A stretch of DNA of 42,248 bases from Gnetum montanum (GCA_015680685.1 MNCI01015802.1:977456-1019703), one strand, 5' to 3'. Positions 9,424-20,876 are shown, numbered from the stretch's first letter. The notes: generated from the letters alone by a model not told the origin. Numbers and translations: made by a program.

Positions 9424-11199
9424 CCCACCATCATCATCTGAATCACTATTTATAGTCATCTCTATCGCAGCTATCTTACCTTTACCTTTAGGTTTGGCAC
9501 GTTCAACTTCCTTACATCTCCAACACTCTCACTCACTACCTTGCTCCTTGGACTCTTCAGTAATTTTTAAGACAGCTTGAAACCTATTGTCTATGGAGTC
9601 CCATAACTAATCAACCTTGGCCATGATTTCTTATTGCAATTTTTGGAATGGCAAGGTTTTCTTATTCACCACCTCATTTCTGGCAAATTCATCCTCACTG
9701 TCACAAAATCTAACCCACTTCTTTCGAATAGAAGGATCTTTGTTGTATTCTTATGCACTTTCACCTTTTCTTAACTCTCCCTCCTCCTTACCTACTTGCT
9801 CAATTAATTTTTGAATCTGATGGGTGCTCAACTCTATTAATCTCCCTTGGACATAGACACCAAGGGTTTTCTTGGTTTCAGACCACAACCCATCTACGAT
9901 ATGGTGAAGCTGATCAAGCTAAGAGTATCCATGGCTAGGACACCTATGCAATAGAGAGTAGTATCGCACAATAGTAGCATCCAAGGGCTCATGATTCTCT
10001 TGTTTCCACCCTTGAATTTTTTTCGTTAGATTGGATACCTAGGAGTATGTTTAATATTTGTCATTGAATAGTTCCAACATCGTACTCCACCACCTGATTA
10101 ATTCTAATTCCAAGGATTGATACCAACTTTCTACTTCTTTTATAAGTGTCCTTGGAAATAATTTTAGCTTTTGCTAGTCATTTTTAATATTCTGTAAAGC
10201 ACATGCATCTTGGAAGGCCTGAAGATGATTTTGTGGATTAGCATCATATCCTCCCTCAAACCGAGGGATGTTGTTCATATCTAGCCTCTTTATTCTGCTA
10301 TCCTTCACATGCCTTGTTGGAATCCTCACAGCCTCTACAATATTTAACATGCCCCAAGTAGCAAGTAGAGGTTCATCAAGGCCATGATGGTGGTGCCTAC
10401 GATGCTCCCTACTAGCCCTTCTTTCTTGATGCTGAGCCTCTCTAGATTTCCCACGTCTTCGGTCACAACTATCCTGATGATCCCTTCTATTATTCTAGTC
10501 CCGTTGGTCACCTCCATCACAGTTATTTTGTTTGTGGCCACGATCTGAACCTGATGAAGAAGAAGATGATGATGAAGGGGAAGAAGAAGGGGAACTTGCT
10601 CCACACTAATGCCTATCTTCCTTCCTTTGATGCTTGTGATCATGATCACGATCATCATCTTCTTTTTCTCCCTTTTTTTGGCTTACCTCTCCGGATCCAT
10701 TTTTTTCATTGGATCCGTTTTGACCAAAACCTAGATTATGGATTATGGATTGTACATTTTGGTTGAGGGCTCCTTGAAAAAAATCAAAGAAAGGAGAATC
10801 ACTAAAGAAATGGTCGCCTTCATCAATTGGGCCAAGTGGAGGTGGAAAGATGTTTGACCCCTTGCCCTTCATAAGCTCATGTTGATGCTCCAGCTGACAA
10901 TCCCCTAATCTCTACACTTCTGTGGGATGATAATCCCTTGAGTTAAGATCTTGCATTTCATATTCTCCATGGAGATGTTGAAGTCTGTGTCATGCTAACA
11001 TTAGTTGAAGCATTGCTGGAACAGATCGGTCAAGTGGCAACACAATGTTGCCTTCCACGTGCCACCACATTAGTTCATCTTAATGCAAGATGAAGGTGAA
11101 GTCTGGTACATACTCATTAGGATGAGCATATACTGCCCGGTATTGTTGAGGTACTTGAACTACCCTAGGCAGAGATGGGCTTCTGTGAGAAGAAGACAT
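9424..11199 (-). pseudogene. Decayed gag of element B, interrupted by element A
   Basis: It starts at ATG 11199 (MSSSHRSPSLPRVVQ), a beginning shared with D1 gag at 27208. A Gly/Pro-containing section follows (FPPPLGPIDEGDHFF), then an acidic, basic and Ser-rich region of D, K, H and S repeats, and the capsid-like block NNIPRFEGGYDANPQNHLQ with QKLKLFPRTLIKEVESWYQ. Downstream is the Lys/Glu-rich section, cut at 9424 just before the expected Cys/His knuckle. Several stops and frame changes break it. The element's pol remnant is at 127-1799. Confidence 0.8.
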
Positions 11200-11237
11200 T
11201 TTATGTTGATAAATAATGTGCAGTTAAGATTTAATTT

Positions 11238-11255
11238 AATAATAATAATAATAAT
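11238..11255. repeat. (AAT)n microsatellite
   Basis: About six AAT units between the primer site and the start of gag in element B, in the untranslated leader. A similar run lies at 16681-16698 near the start of the receptor kinase gene. Confidence 0.8.
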
Positions 11256-11343
11256 TTTTGTTTTCATAAGATTTAACTCTCAGGGTTCGAACAACAAGGT
11301 TACTAAATTTCACTAGGCTCAAATAGCGCACAAAGAACTACAG

Positions 11344-11361
11344 TCCTCTGTAACGGTGCCA
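11344..11361 (-). other. Primer-binding site of element B (decayed tRNA-Asp type)
   Basis: Minus-strand TGGCACCGTTACAGAGGA starts two bases after the LTR end. It is a mutated form of the tRNA-Asp-complementary site seen in element A. Confidence 0.7.
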
Positions 11362-11362
11362 A

Positions 11363-12247
11363 TGATGAGTAGCAAGGTACCCCTATGCCCAGCCATACGA
11401 ATCACAAGTGTTTACGTGCAATCCGGTCGAATTTCATAGACTGTAATTACTAAGTACACTAGAGCTAAATAGTGTGTACGTGTTGTTCATTCGTTGTCTT
11501 CCCAGTCCCACTTGTGGAATGCAATTGTATGGCTAAGTGTGACTGAGGCATATGATTTTTAATTGTTTTATGTTTTTATGAAATTACTCACCTAGAATAA
11601 GAATAAAAGTAAGAGTGATTCAAAGTAAGAGCGATTAATTGCTAAGTAAACTATAGTTTAATCTAGCCTAACACAAGTAACCGTTCCCACTTCCCAGACA
11701 CATCCTAAACTTTGTGCAAACACTACCGGCTTGTCAAACGCTAATCATTTCTGAGTTACCAAGTGTCACACATATGCTCGAAGGGGTCGTGCTTGTGTAA
11801 TTTAACAATTTGCGTAATTGATCAAAATGAATTACTACGCTAATAACATGAATGAAAAGTGCATAAAATAAAATAATATGAATGCATAAGAAAAGAAATC
11901 TCAAGTGCTGCAAGGATGAATCAAAGAGCTCGTCTTTATTGCCAACACAATGGTGTGCTTAGGTTTATCAATGCTTGAATAAAGATTCGTTCACACTTAA
12001 ACCTCCTATTGCAGGCACTTGGAAAATATTCTAACTTTCAAATGGACCAACTGCAAGAGCTTCGCTACTAATTGTTAAAAACATACTCCCAATTGTGCGC
12101 CTAGGCATTGTATTTATAAACCCAGGAGTAACTTTGTGATATCGAGTGTACGATACAACATCATAGGCCACGATATCGTGTACCTGATATCATGTACCTG
12201 ATATCGTGTCCACCTCGACATCGAAGTGATGAAAACACGATTCATCA
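11363..12247 (-). repeat. 5' LTR of element B
   Basis: An 885-bp LTR bounded by TGATGAGTAGC on the low side and ATTCATCA on the high side (minus-strand start TGATGAAT). The adjacent primer site shows it is the 5' LTR of a leftward element. A TATA box is at 12111-12118 and an AATAAAGA signal at 11933-11940. It marks the boundary with the single-copy island. Its 3' partner is not in the window. Confidence 0.85.
12111..12205 (-). promoter_or_regulatory. LTR promoter of B: four GATATC boxes and TATA
   Basis: GATATC at 12138, 12172, 12186 and 12200; the last three are exactly 14 bp apart. A 19-base gap separates the first from TATAAATA (12111-12118, minus strand). This is the clearest array in the left stack. 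Confidence 0.75.
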
Positions 12248-13089
12248 TAGTCAAACACACAAGGGTTCTAATGACTATCTAAATACTATTTATAATCTGA
12301 TTTGATGAAACTGAAGCTAAAATTTTTTACTTGTATCCACTAAGATCCCATGGATCTATTAAACTAGTTTTGGAATTCCAAGAGCCCTTTTATAGAAATT
12401 ATTTTTAAATTTTTAACTCAATACACCTTGAGATATATAGTCTAATTAGATCTTTATAACTCAAAAATGCCCACTAGAATTGGACCCATGACTTAGAGTT
12501 TCAAATCAAGAGTCTTACCGCTTAAGAGAAAACAAACACACTTCTTTAGAATTGTACTAAAATTAAAACTAGATAGTAGATAAATTAAAACTAACTATGG
12601 ATAATATCAAAGTATTCCATTATTAAAATGTACTTTGTACCATGCAAAAAATGATAATTTATGTTGGCTATATATATTGTAATCTATACTTATAATGAAA
12701 TTGTCTTGGATTCCAAGTAAATTACTAACGTTGAAAAATAATTAAAGCCATTGACTGCAGTAAGTGAATAATTTTCATATTTCTAAGCACCGTAAAAATA
12801 GTGACACTGGTAATGTATGATACTTTCATCTCCCCAAAAAAGTGGGGCGCCGCATTCGTGTAGTCTATTCAAAACAACAACAAAAGTCCTGATTAATGGA
12901 AGTAGTTTCCTCTGTTACGGGAGCGTGGAGCTTTTCCAAGGACGGCATAAGGAAGCCACCTCCTCTGCCTTACCCCTCAGCTCAGCCGGCACTATGGACC
13001 TCTATGATTTGGTAAACAAATGCCTACTTTCTACGAACCCAATACAATGAGACTTGAAGATTTAGTCAGGTCTTTGCTGTTCAAATCAA
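12248..13089. other. 3' flank of the receptor kinase gene; probably includes its 3' UTR
   Basis: Single-copy-looking sequence between the LTR of element B and the stop codon of the kinase gene. About 12830-13089 is more GC-rich and is a plausible 3' UTR on the minus strand. I found no clear poly(A) signal. The rest is AT-rich with nothing recognisable. Confidence 0.5.
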
Positions 13090-16000
13090 TCAAACTGTAG
13101 AGAGGGTAAGAAATTCAACCACTGAGTCAAATGGATTATCTGGGTAAAAACTAAAGTAAGCAGGTTCAGAGCACAGCATGGTTAAACGTTCATCATCCAG
13201 AGTTTCCATCATGGATTGCAATGATGTCGGAGACAACAGCTGAGCCAGAAAGCTCTCAATTTTGATCGTGTTGGGTCTTGTATTGCGATCTGCAGATGTG
13301 CACCAGAGTCCCAAAATAGCCAAACCCTCCATGGCTCTCTCTTCATGTTCATCCTCTGCAATAGCAGCAGCTTCATGTTTATCTTTTCTATACACTATCT
13401 CAGTCAGCCTCTGCCTCCGTCCCTCTTTGCTCCCTTGAATGGTTTTTGAAACCCAATTTCTGAGAGTGTTATTACCACAGAACATGGGATCAGTAGGACT
13501 CATGCGAGTCAGCACTTCTAGAACCACAACTCCAAAACTGTACACGTCTCCTTTGGTTGACAAACTGCCTGCAATCCCATACTCTGTTGGCAAAACCCAC
13601 AATTAAGATAAGTCGGTGATCATTATGGATTTCTTATTGTTTGAAACCAGAAATTACAGTAGAGAGAATAAGGTGAGTGAAACTTTACCAGGAGCCACAT
13701 AACCTACGGTGCCAGGCAAATACATGGTTGTAGATGCAGGATAAGCGCAAGGAAAGGGGCATGGACCCAAGAGCTGAGCCAGTCCAAAATCAGTGAGACG
13801 AGGAACCATTTCTGAATCCAGAAGCACATTCTTGGGTTTGATATCACAATGTACCACCGGAGGTGAACAGTCATGGTGCAAATAACAGAGCCCACATGCC
13901 AATCCATGAAGAATCTGCACTCTTCTCTGCATACTTAGTTTGACAAGACGCCCAACATCACCATCATGTGCGTGCAGAAGGCTATCAAGATTGCCATTTG
14001 GCATGAGTTCCATTATCAGTGCCTTGAAATCCTGCCCATCTGATAAAGCTCCCAGGAATCTCACCAAATTCCTGTGACGAGCCAGGCGCAGAGTCTTGCA
14101 TTCTGTTGCAAAGCTTTTCTCTGCAATTTCTCCCAAATCTTGGTTGAATACCTTCACTGCTATTTGCATTCCCCACTGTATGTAGCCCCTGTACACTCGG
14201 GAATAGGTTCCTTTCCCGATCAAGTTGTCGTCGCTGAAATTTGCTGTGATCCTGCTCAGATCCTCCCTTGACAGCCTTATAAATCGCTCCCTCACCACGC
14301 ATTCTACCTCTGCCTGCTCGAACGCTGTAGATTTCTTATTCTTTAGCCCTTGCAACACGGCAAATGCTGTGAGAACGACTGTTATAATGCTGCAACCCAG
14401 AATTGCACCACCATATTTGATGACAGAGACTACCTTTTTGATGTTTATATGTATATGTATATGATGCCGATGCTTTTCAACCTTTTTTGGGCATGGTACC
14501 AATCCCAAACAGCTTCCACAGAGTTTGGGGTTTTTCAGAAACGATTCTTTGGTAAGTCGTTTGAAGGAGCCTTGACATTCAACTGCACCTTCAAAATTGT
14601 TGCTAGAGAAGTTGAGGAAGTCAAGGTAACTGAGTTCATAAATTGAATCTGGCAATGAACCTGTGAAGTTGTTTACCGAGAGATCAATAACCTCCAGTAC
14701 AACGAGCCCGGATAACTTGGCCAGGGAACCAGTGAAAGAGTTGAAAGACAGGTTCATGATTTTGATGCTGAGCCACCGTGTCATCTGTTCTGTGATGTTG
14801 CCGGAGAGTTTGTTGTTTGACAGATCAATGCACTCTGCCAAATCCATTCCTCCTATTGCAGCAGGCACTTGCCCATTGAGAGCATTGTTAGACAAATTGA
14901 AACAACCGTGAATGTTCTGAAGATTTGCAACTTGTTCCGGAATTTGACCGGACAATCTATTACCTGATAAATCAAGAGTTTCGAGAAGCAGACATTTCCC
15001 AATCTCTGGGGGAATCTGGGAGGAAAAGTTATTTCTGCTCAATGACAAGCCACGCAAATTTTGCAAGGCAGAAATGAAGGTTGGAATGGGGCCAGACAAG
15101 TTATTAGCATCAAGATACAGATACGTCAGGCTTTGATTCATCCTAACAAACTCGCTGGGAATAGAACCATAATACCTGTTGTCAGATAGATTCAGCTCTT
15201 GCAGAGCTGTCATTTTGGCCAGGGAGGCTGGAATTTCTCCTCCAAGTTTGTTACTGGATAAATCCAAGCTCACTAGCGACGACAAGTTCCCTGTAGCATC
15301 TGCTATGTTGCCATTGACGAAATTCTCAGACAGTGTCAAAAATTGAAGACTCCTCCCAAGCTTTCCTAGTTCTGAGGGCAGAGCTCCTGTGAGATTATTG
15401 TGGTCTAGCTGCAACCTATACAGGTTGGAGCAATTTGACAGTGCTTTGAGCTCAGAAATTTCCCCATTGGAACCCATCAATCCAATTTCAAATTCATTGT
15501 AACTGAGGTCCAGTGATTTCAGCATAGAAAATCTGCTAAAGTACAACGGAATGTGACCTTGAATGAAATTATGAGCCAGTGCCAAGCGGGTCATACCTGT
15601 GATATTAGCAAAAGAAGGTGGAATGATTCCTGTAAGCCTGTTTCCAGACAAGGACAAAATCTTCAGCTTTGTAAGTCTGCTCCCAATTTGCAGCGGAATG
15701 CGTCCTCCAATCTTATTCTCTGACAATTGCAACGATTCCAATCTGGTGCAGTTGAGAATCCCTTGGACGATTTCTCCAGAAATCATGTTATACGTGACAT
15801 CAAGACTGCGGAGGCTTGCAAGGGAACCAATGCAATCAGGCAGGGTCCCGGTGAACTTGTTCTGAGACAGATCCACAGAAGCCAATCGAGTCCAGTTGCA
15901 AAGAAAGGAGGGAATGATGCCAGTGTGGCCGTTCGCATAAACTGAAAGATCTTGCAGACTCTCTAAATTTGCCAGAACAGGAAGCTTTCCACCAAGCATA

Positions 16001-16593
16001 CGGTTTCTGGAGAGGCGCAGATAAACCAGTTTAGAAAGCCGGCCAATAGAAGTAGGAATGCCGCCGGTCAGGTTGTTTTGAGAAAGATCAAGACCCACAA
16101 GCGTTGAAATGTTGCCAATTTCATGGGGGATGGAACCGCTGATGGTGTTTTGCTGCAGAACCAAATGCTTCAGAGCTGCGAAGCGCCCAAACGAGGAAGG
16201 AATGGGACCGGCAAAGGAATTGTTGCTGAGATTCAGAACTTGCAGCAAAGAAAGACTGGCTATCTCAGGAGCAAGGCTGCCCACAAGTTGTTTGCCGGGC
16301 AAAATGATCCGTTCCACGCGTCCATGATGGAGTTGAGAACAGAAAACGCCTGTCCAGTTGCAGGGATCTGCAACTTGTTGAGACCAATTTGCTGTTACAT
16401 GATAAGGATCCTCCGTTATCCCGCTTTTGAACGCTAACAAAGCCTGCATGTCTTGCTGCTGCTGCGGCAGGCTCACACACGGAGTGGTACTGAAACATAA
16501 CCAAACAAGAATCACGGTAACGACTGTCGTTACTGTTGTTCTTTTGGGTGTGTTGTGTGCTGTTTCAGGAGCACAGCTGCGTTGCACAGACAT
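13090..16593 (-). CDS. Leucine-rich-repeat receptor-like kinase, FLS2/EFR-like (subfamily XII), non-RD
   Basis: Two exons, 16593-13689 and 13583-13090, joined across a phase-1 intron, give 1132 residues. The chosen ATG at 16593 is followed by 17 residues and a hydrophobic signal peptide (about 19-41). An in-frame ATG at 16668 would add 25 residues. Order: N-terminal cap with paired cysteines (DPCNWTGVFC), about 24 LRRs (about 92-680), C-terminal Cys pair, His-rich stretch, membrane helix (about 721-749), kinase from about 790. Kinase motifs are IAVKVF with K814, HCDIKPKN with D917, DFG 935-937 and GYVAPE completed across the splice. HCD in place of HRD makes it a non-RD kinase, typical of plant immune receptors; the glycine loop GKGTYSRV has Ser for the third Gly. 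The likely role is cell-surface perception of a microbial or peptide ligand. The ligand is unknown. No frame damage is visible. Confidence 0.92.
13584..13688 (-). other. Intron of the receptor kinase gene (105 bp)
   Basis: Minus-strand donor CCTG|GTAAAG at 13689/13688 and acceptor GCCAACAG|AGTATG at 13584/13583. Splicing restores the conserved GYVAPEYG motif, whereas reading through gives an early stop. A single intron in the kinase part is common in FLS2/EFR/Xa21-type genes. Confidence 0.9.
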
Positions 16594-17050
16594 TTTGAAG
16601 TCAGATACACACAGACGGACGCAACGCTGCGGCCTCGTTTTAACTCCCCCTCCTCCTTGAGGGCACATGAAGTCCAAGTTAATAATAATAATAATAATTC
16701 ATTCAGTAGTCAAGTCAATGAGCATAATAATTTCCTTATTAGGCAAGTCAATGCAGACCAGTCCAGTCACATTGGCATACGCGTTAACCGAGTCTGAACA
16801 CTCTGTTGTTGTTGTTGCCAGTGGGCCCATGTTGAGGCCATCGCCTATCTTTAGCAAAACGTTCTACCAACTGAGCATACAAGGAAATTGAAAAGTAAGT
16901 TAATGTATGCATGTGATGGGTAATGACATATTGCATTGAAACCGCGGATTTGTAGATGGGCTGGTCCTGTTTTAACAGCCAAAGTCGGTGCTGCATTGGC
17001 GACTGAAAATGAAAATGTTGCCTCAGAATTCCACGCAACGTGTTATATTA
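16594..17050 (-). promoter_or_regulatory. 5' flank of the receptor kinase gene
   Basis: Contains the alternative upstream ATG (16668) and an (AAT)6 microsatellite at 16681-16698. No convincing TATA box or conserved element could be assigned, so the extent of the promoter is by position only. Confidence 0.4.
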
Positions 17051-17748
17051 AACCACCTTCTTTTGGAAACGTTTCCGACATTTAAGATTTACATTCCGAG
17101 CATTATACCCTTTAATTTATGCATCTATAATTAGAGTTCACATTCTTTCTCGTTATTTAAAGTTTTTAAAAACTACCTCCAATTTATACATTCTTTAATG
17201 TGTACCTACATTTCTTAAGAAACTATTTCTTAAGACTATTATATTTAAACACGTTCAAATTATGTTCAAATTATGTAGAACTTATGGATGATAGAAAACT
17301 GGAGAGTTCATACACTGAAATATCAATTTGGATAAGTGAATCAAACACCCTTGGAAATTACTAATAGCAAAAGTTGCTATTAAAGTAATTGAAATGAAAA
17401 TCGTATTCAAATAGCCCCAATTTATGGAAAATAACTTATATATATATGAATAATATTATCTTCTTAAAATTTCTATTTTTGTTGATTTTAAGCTTTAAAT
17501 AAAATTTGTATTATATAATTTTGATTATTATTATGAAACAAAACAAGCAATAAGCATGGAGTTAAAGTAAAAAATTAAGATAATAATAATATATATATCA
17601 AGTCATATATATCCAATTTTGAATCAGATATAGTTTTGATGTGTGATAAATCACAGATTCTATGACCTCGCAAATTTTACCATCATTGGGAAAGCTTGCT
17701 GAAAAATAGCACAAAAAGTAAAGCTAACTGTTGCAAAGGAAACAAAGA

Positions 17749-17810
17749 TAGGGTGTGAGGTTGAGGCTAACATTGAAGCTAGGGTGCGAGGTTGAGGCTA
17801 ACATTGAAGC
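17749..17810. repeat. Tandem duplication, 31-bp unit
   Basis: Two adjacent copies starting TAGGGTG (17749-17779 and 17780-17810), each with GAGGTTGAGGCTAACATTGA, differ at one base. The near-identity implies a recent duplication. Confidence 0.9.
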
Positions 17811-18357
17811 TACATTGAAAATACATAGGATGAGATCTTTAGATATGTAGAGTTTTTGATATAGTAAGCCAAATATGCATTTGTTTTTTTAACACTAAGT
17901 TATGTCTTAGTGAAGCTAAAGTGATATATGAGGTGAACACAAAGGTAATTGATTCTATCAAAAACTTGAAATAGCAACTGTATTTGTAATGACTTTAGTT
18001 CATCATGCAAGGAGATTTGTGAAGACAAGCTAATTGGGTAGACTTACCCTATGTAATTAAGTCCAACAAGATCTTATGGCTTCCGTCAACAAATTACAAG
18101 GCTTGAAAATATTAACAATCTCTTCTATTTGAACGATGTAAAAGATCATCTTAGCTTTATCAAATTTTTGACATGTGTTGTGTATTTTTAGTTGTGTCCC
18201 TTCTACACTAACAATGTTGAAAACCAAAACTAGAATATAAACTTCAACGTGTAGTTCTTCGTATGCATTAAATCCCATTTAGCTTGGTGATGCTTTGTAT
18301 ATTCACATGTGGACACAAACATTGATCAAAATAAAATGAAACATTTAGTAAAAGGTG

Positions 18358-18439
18358 CTTTTACTTTTGTTGTATGATAATAATGACATCTATGTCTACT
18401 TTTACTTTTGTTGTATGATAATAATGACATCTACGTCTA
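18358..18439. repeat. Tandem duplication, 41-bp unit
   Basis: Two adjacent copies (18358-18398 and 18399-18439) containing TTTGTTGTATGATAATAATG and then ACATCT, differing at one base. Confidence 0.9.
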
Positions 18440-19227
18440 CCACCAAGGCCATTGCTTTTGCAAAGAAAAGGATATTTTTAAGATAGAAATTTATTCAAAA
18501 TTGTTGCTAATGTCATTCCTTTGTAAGATTTGCTTATTTTTTTTGTTTTTCCTTTTTCACAAGAAAAAAAAGCTACATTTATCAAATATGCAATAATTAT
18601 TTGAAGCCATTATTGTTACCATGGAAAAAACTTTAAAGTTGTTTTATTATATCAAATTTCAATTTCATTATCATCATTATACTTTAGAACAATATCATAC
18701 CATTGTATGCATTGCATAATACCATGGCATGGTATGAAAGAATGACAAAAGTGAAAAAATGTGTACATGGATATCATGAATGTCAAGTTTGGTCAATTTG
18801 CAAATTAGGGATTGAGGCGAGTCTCAAAAATGTAGTTTAGAGGATCCCACAACCTTTACAAAATTGAGCTCCACACCAGAGTATTTTGATGTTGCAAAAA
18901 CACTCAATCCCGTAGGATCCCAACAAGCTCAATAAAGATGTCTTTTCGCAAGAAGAACATCAACCCCATAGGGCTTCAAGAAAAAAAGAAAAGAGACAAA
19001 GAAAGAATGTAACTAAATTTATAGATCATTAAGCTTGAAGCTCAATACAATAAACACACATAATTGATGATATAATGAGGAACAAAGACAAATTTGCTTA
19101 GAGAGCCAATGATGAATCTTTCTATGAATAGTGCTTGCACAATTCCTAAGATTTTCAAATTTCTTATAGCATCGAAGTTTCCGAAAACTCCTTAGAATTC
19201 ATAAAACAACTATTAAACGGCTAGTTT

Positions 19228-19377
19228 AGACATCTACTTCAAAGATGGGATGTCTAACTGCAACCAACGTCAATTCATGAGAGATGTCTACCTAAAAGTG
19301 GAGACATCTACATGAAGATGTCTACCCTGAGACATCTATCTTGTAAGATAGACATTTGTTGTTTTTGTGAGATGTCT
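19228..19377. repeat. Cluster of AGACATCT / AGATGTCT 8-mers in both orientations
   Basis: The 8-mer AGACATCT (19228, 19302, 19330) and its reverse complement AGATGTCT (19282, 19316, 19370) recur within 150 bp, with near matches at about 19248 and 19349. Another copy is at 19557. The arrangement looks like a regulatory array or an old LTR U3 region; its owner is unknown. Confidence 0.6.
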
Positions 19378-19720
19378 ACATTTCTTGCACAATTTGAGAT
19401 CTAAAGCATTAATTTTTCATTTTGGAATTCTCGGTAGTCCTTGAAACATCTTCATTTGGCTTGTAAACTTTATTTTCATCCATGCTCTCATCTTGTTCAC
19501 TTTAGTCTTCATTTTATCATTGTAGCTCTCATTGATAAACATTTGCTATTTTTGTGAGATGTCTACATTGCTTGCACATTGTGAGATCTAGAGCATTCAT
19601 TTATCATTTTGGCATCTCAATACTCCTCGAAACATCTTTGTTTGGCTTGTAGACTTTGTTTCCATCCATGCTCTCATCTTGTTCACTTTATTCTTCATTT
19701 TATCATTATAGCTCTTGTTC
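19347..19720. repeat. Tandem duplication, 187-bp unit
   Basis: Copy 1 (19347-19533) and copy 2 (19534-19720) share GAGATGTCTACATT, TTGAAACATCTT-like and ATGCTCTCATCTTGTTCAC blocks throughout, with around 10% differences by eye. It lies just upstream of the LTR of element C. Confidence 0.85.
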
Positions 19721-19846
19721 TTGAAGTCTTGGTTCTTTCAGCTCTTGTTCTAAAGTCTTGGATATTCATTTGAAGTCCTTGCTTATTATACTCTTTCATG
19801 GTACTATAAGACTACAATCACAAACACACATTCTACATCGATAAAT

Positions 19847-20737
19847 TGAAATTTTTCTGGCAACGATATTAGGCATCCGATATCAGAGCTACGATATTGA
19901 GGCACAAGGTACGATGTTGTGTATCCGATATCACAAACATGTGTAGGCCTATAACTATGACACTTAGGTGCATGGTCTAGCGATAGTTTTATTTCACACT
20001 TAGAGAAATTCTATTAGTTTGTTTTCTTGTTTTTAGCACTTAGCACTTAGGAGTGTATGCCCATAGTGTGATGTTTAGTAATTGAATGAAGTTTTTATTT
20101 GAGTGGAATGTACTTGGACACGTTTCATGCACAAAAATAAAAATCAAGATTACTTTTCATCATTGCAATATCACTTAGTTTCTTTACTGTTTACACTTAG
20201 AATAATTTTCCTGCTTTGACTTAGCTTAACGTTTACTATTTTCTCTAGTTACTAATTTACTTTTTGTGCACTTTTATCATTACTATTGTTAAGTGGAATG
20301 AGTATGAATAATCTTGAGCAGTAAGTGTAGCTGCTTAGTAACCCAAAAGTACTATCACTTGGTATGCTCAATAGTGAGGTACTTGGTAACCTCGGTAGTA
20401 GTTGCATGAAGTCCAAGGTATGAACAAAAGATTAGGACTAGATGCTCATTGCATAGGCTAGATTAGACTATGTTTACTATCACTTAGATTTAGGAACCAT
20501 TCTGTTTACTTTATGTTTACTAGGAGCAATATGGCCCATGTAACATCAATATTATACACCTCACCATGAGTTAAAGCATACGTATTGATTTTACTAGTTC
20601 ATGTGAGAAGACAATGATCATGAACTCTAACCAATTACTAGCATAATTACATTGCATTGTCCATGGAATTTGACTAGGCTACACGTGAACACTCGTATCT
20701 CATATGGTTGGATGTTGGAATACTCCACCACTCATCA
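19847..20737 (+). repeat. 5' LTR of element C
   Basis: It ends in CCACTCATCA at 20737, directly followed by a primer site. The middle is homologous to the LTR of A (for example ACTTGGACACG near 20112). The left end is uncertain: TGAAATTTTT at 19847 is the best candidate, about 18 bases before the first GATATT box. The 3' partner is not present. Confidence 0.75.
19865..19957 (+). promoter_or_regulatory. LTR promoter of C: five phased GATATC-like boxes and TATA
   Basis: GATATT 19865, GATATC 19879 and GATATT 19893 are 14 bp apart. After a 20-bp step, GATGTT 19913 and GATATC 19927 are again 14 bp apart. A 17-base gap leads to TATAACTA at 19950-19957. Confidence 0.75.
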
Positions 20738-20738
20738 T

Positions 20739-20756
20739 TGGCTTCATTGCTATAGA
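20739..20756 (+). other. Primer-binding site of element C (decayed tRNA-Asp type)
   Basis: TGGCTTCATTGCTATAGA two bases after the LTR end resembles the site of element A (TGGCGCCATTGCTAGGGA), with several substitutions. Confidence 0.65.
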
Positions 20757-20876
20757 CACGTCAGTGTATGTTTAGTAATTGATTTTCCAAATTTCATTAT
20801 ATTTGAAACACAAAGTCAATTCTTATAACCATAAGAAAATCACACTTAACACATAATGTCTAAAAACATAATATGA

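Larger units (their letters stand above)
17051..19227. other. AT-rich intergenic DNA, no gene seen
   Basis: No frame with coding character on either strand. It includes TA-rich stretches (17430-17610), a 31-bp tandem duplication and a 41-bp tandem duplication, listed separately. The region from about 18830 may belong to an older unrecognised repeat next to element C. Confidence 0.5.

Noticed and set aside
12817-13050. 77-codon plus-strand frame next to the kinase gene
   Set aside because: No recognisable motif; the position and composition fit the 3' UTR of the minus-strand gene better.
14074-16437. Several plus-strand open frames of 65-104 codons across the receptor kinase gene
   Set aside because: They are antisense shadows of a long, motif-rich minus-strand coding region and show no domain of their own.
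16594-16677. Extending the receptor kinase to the upstream end of its frame at 16677
   Set aside because: The codon there is TTG, not ATG. The first ATG is 16668, and the one at 16593 places the signal peptide more plausibly.
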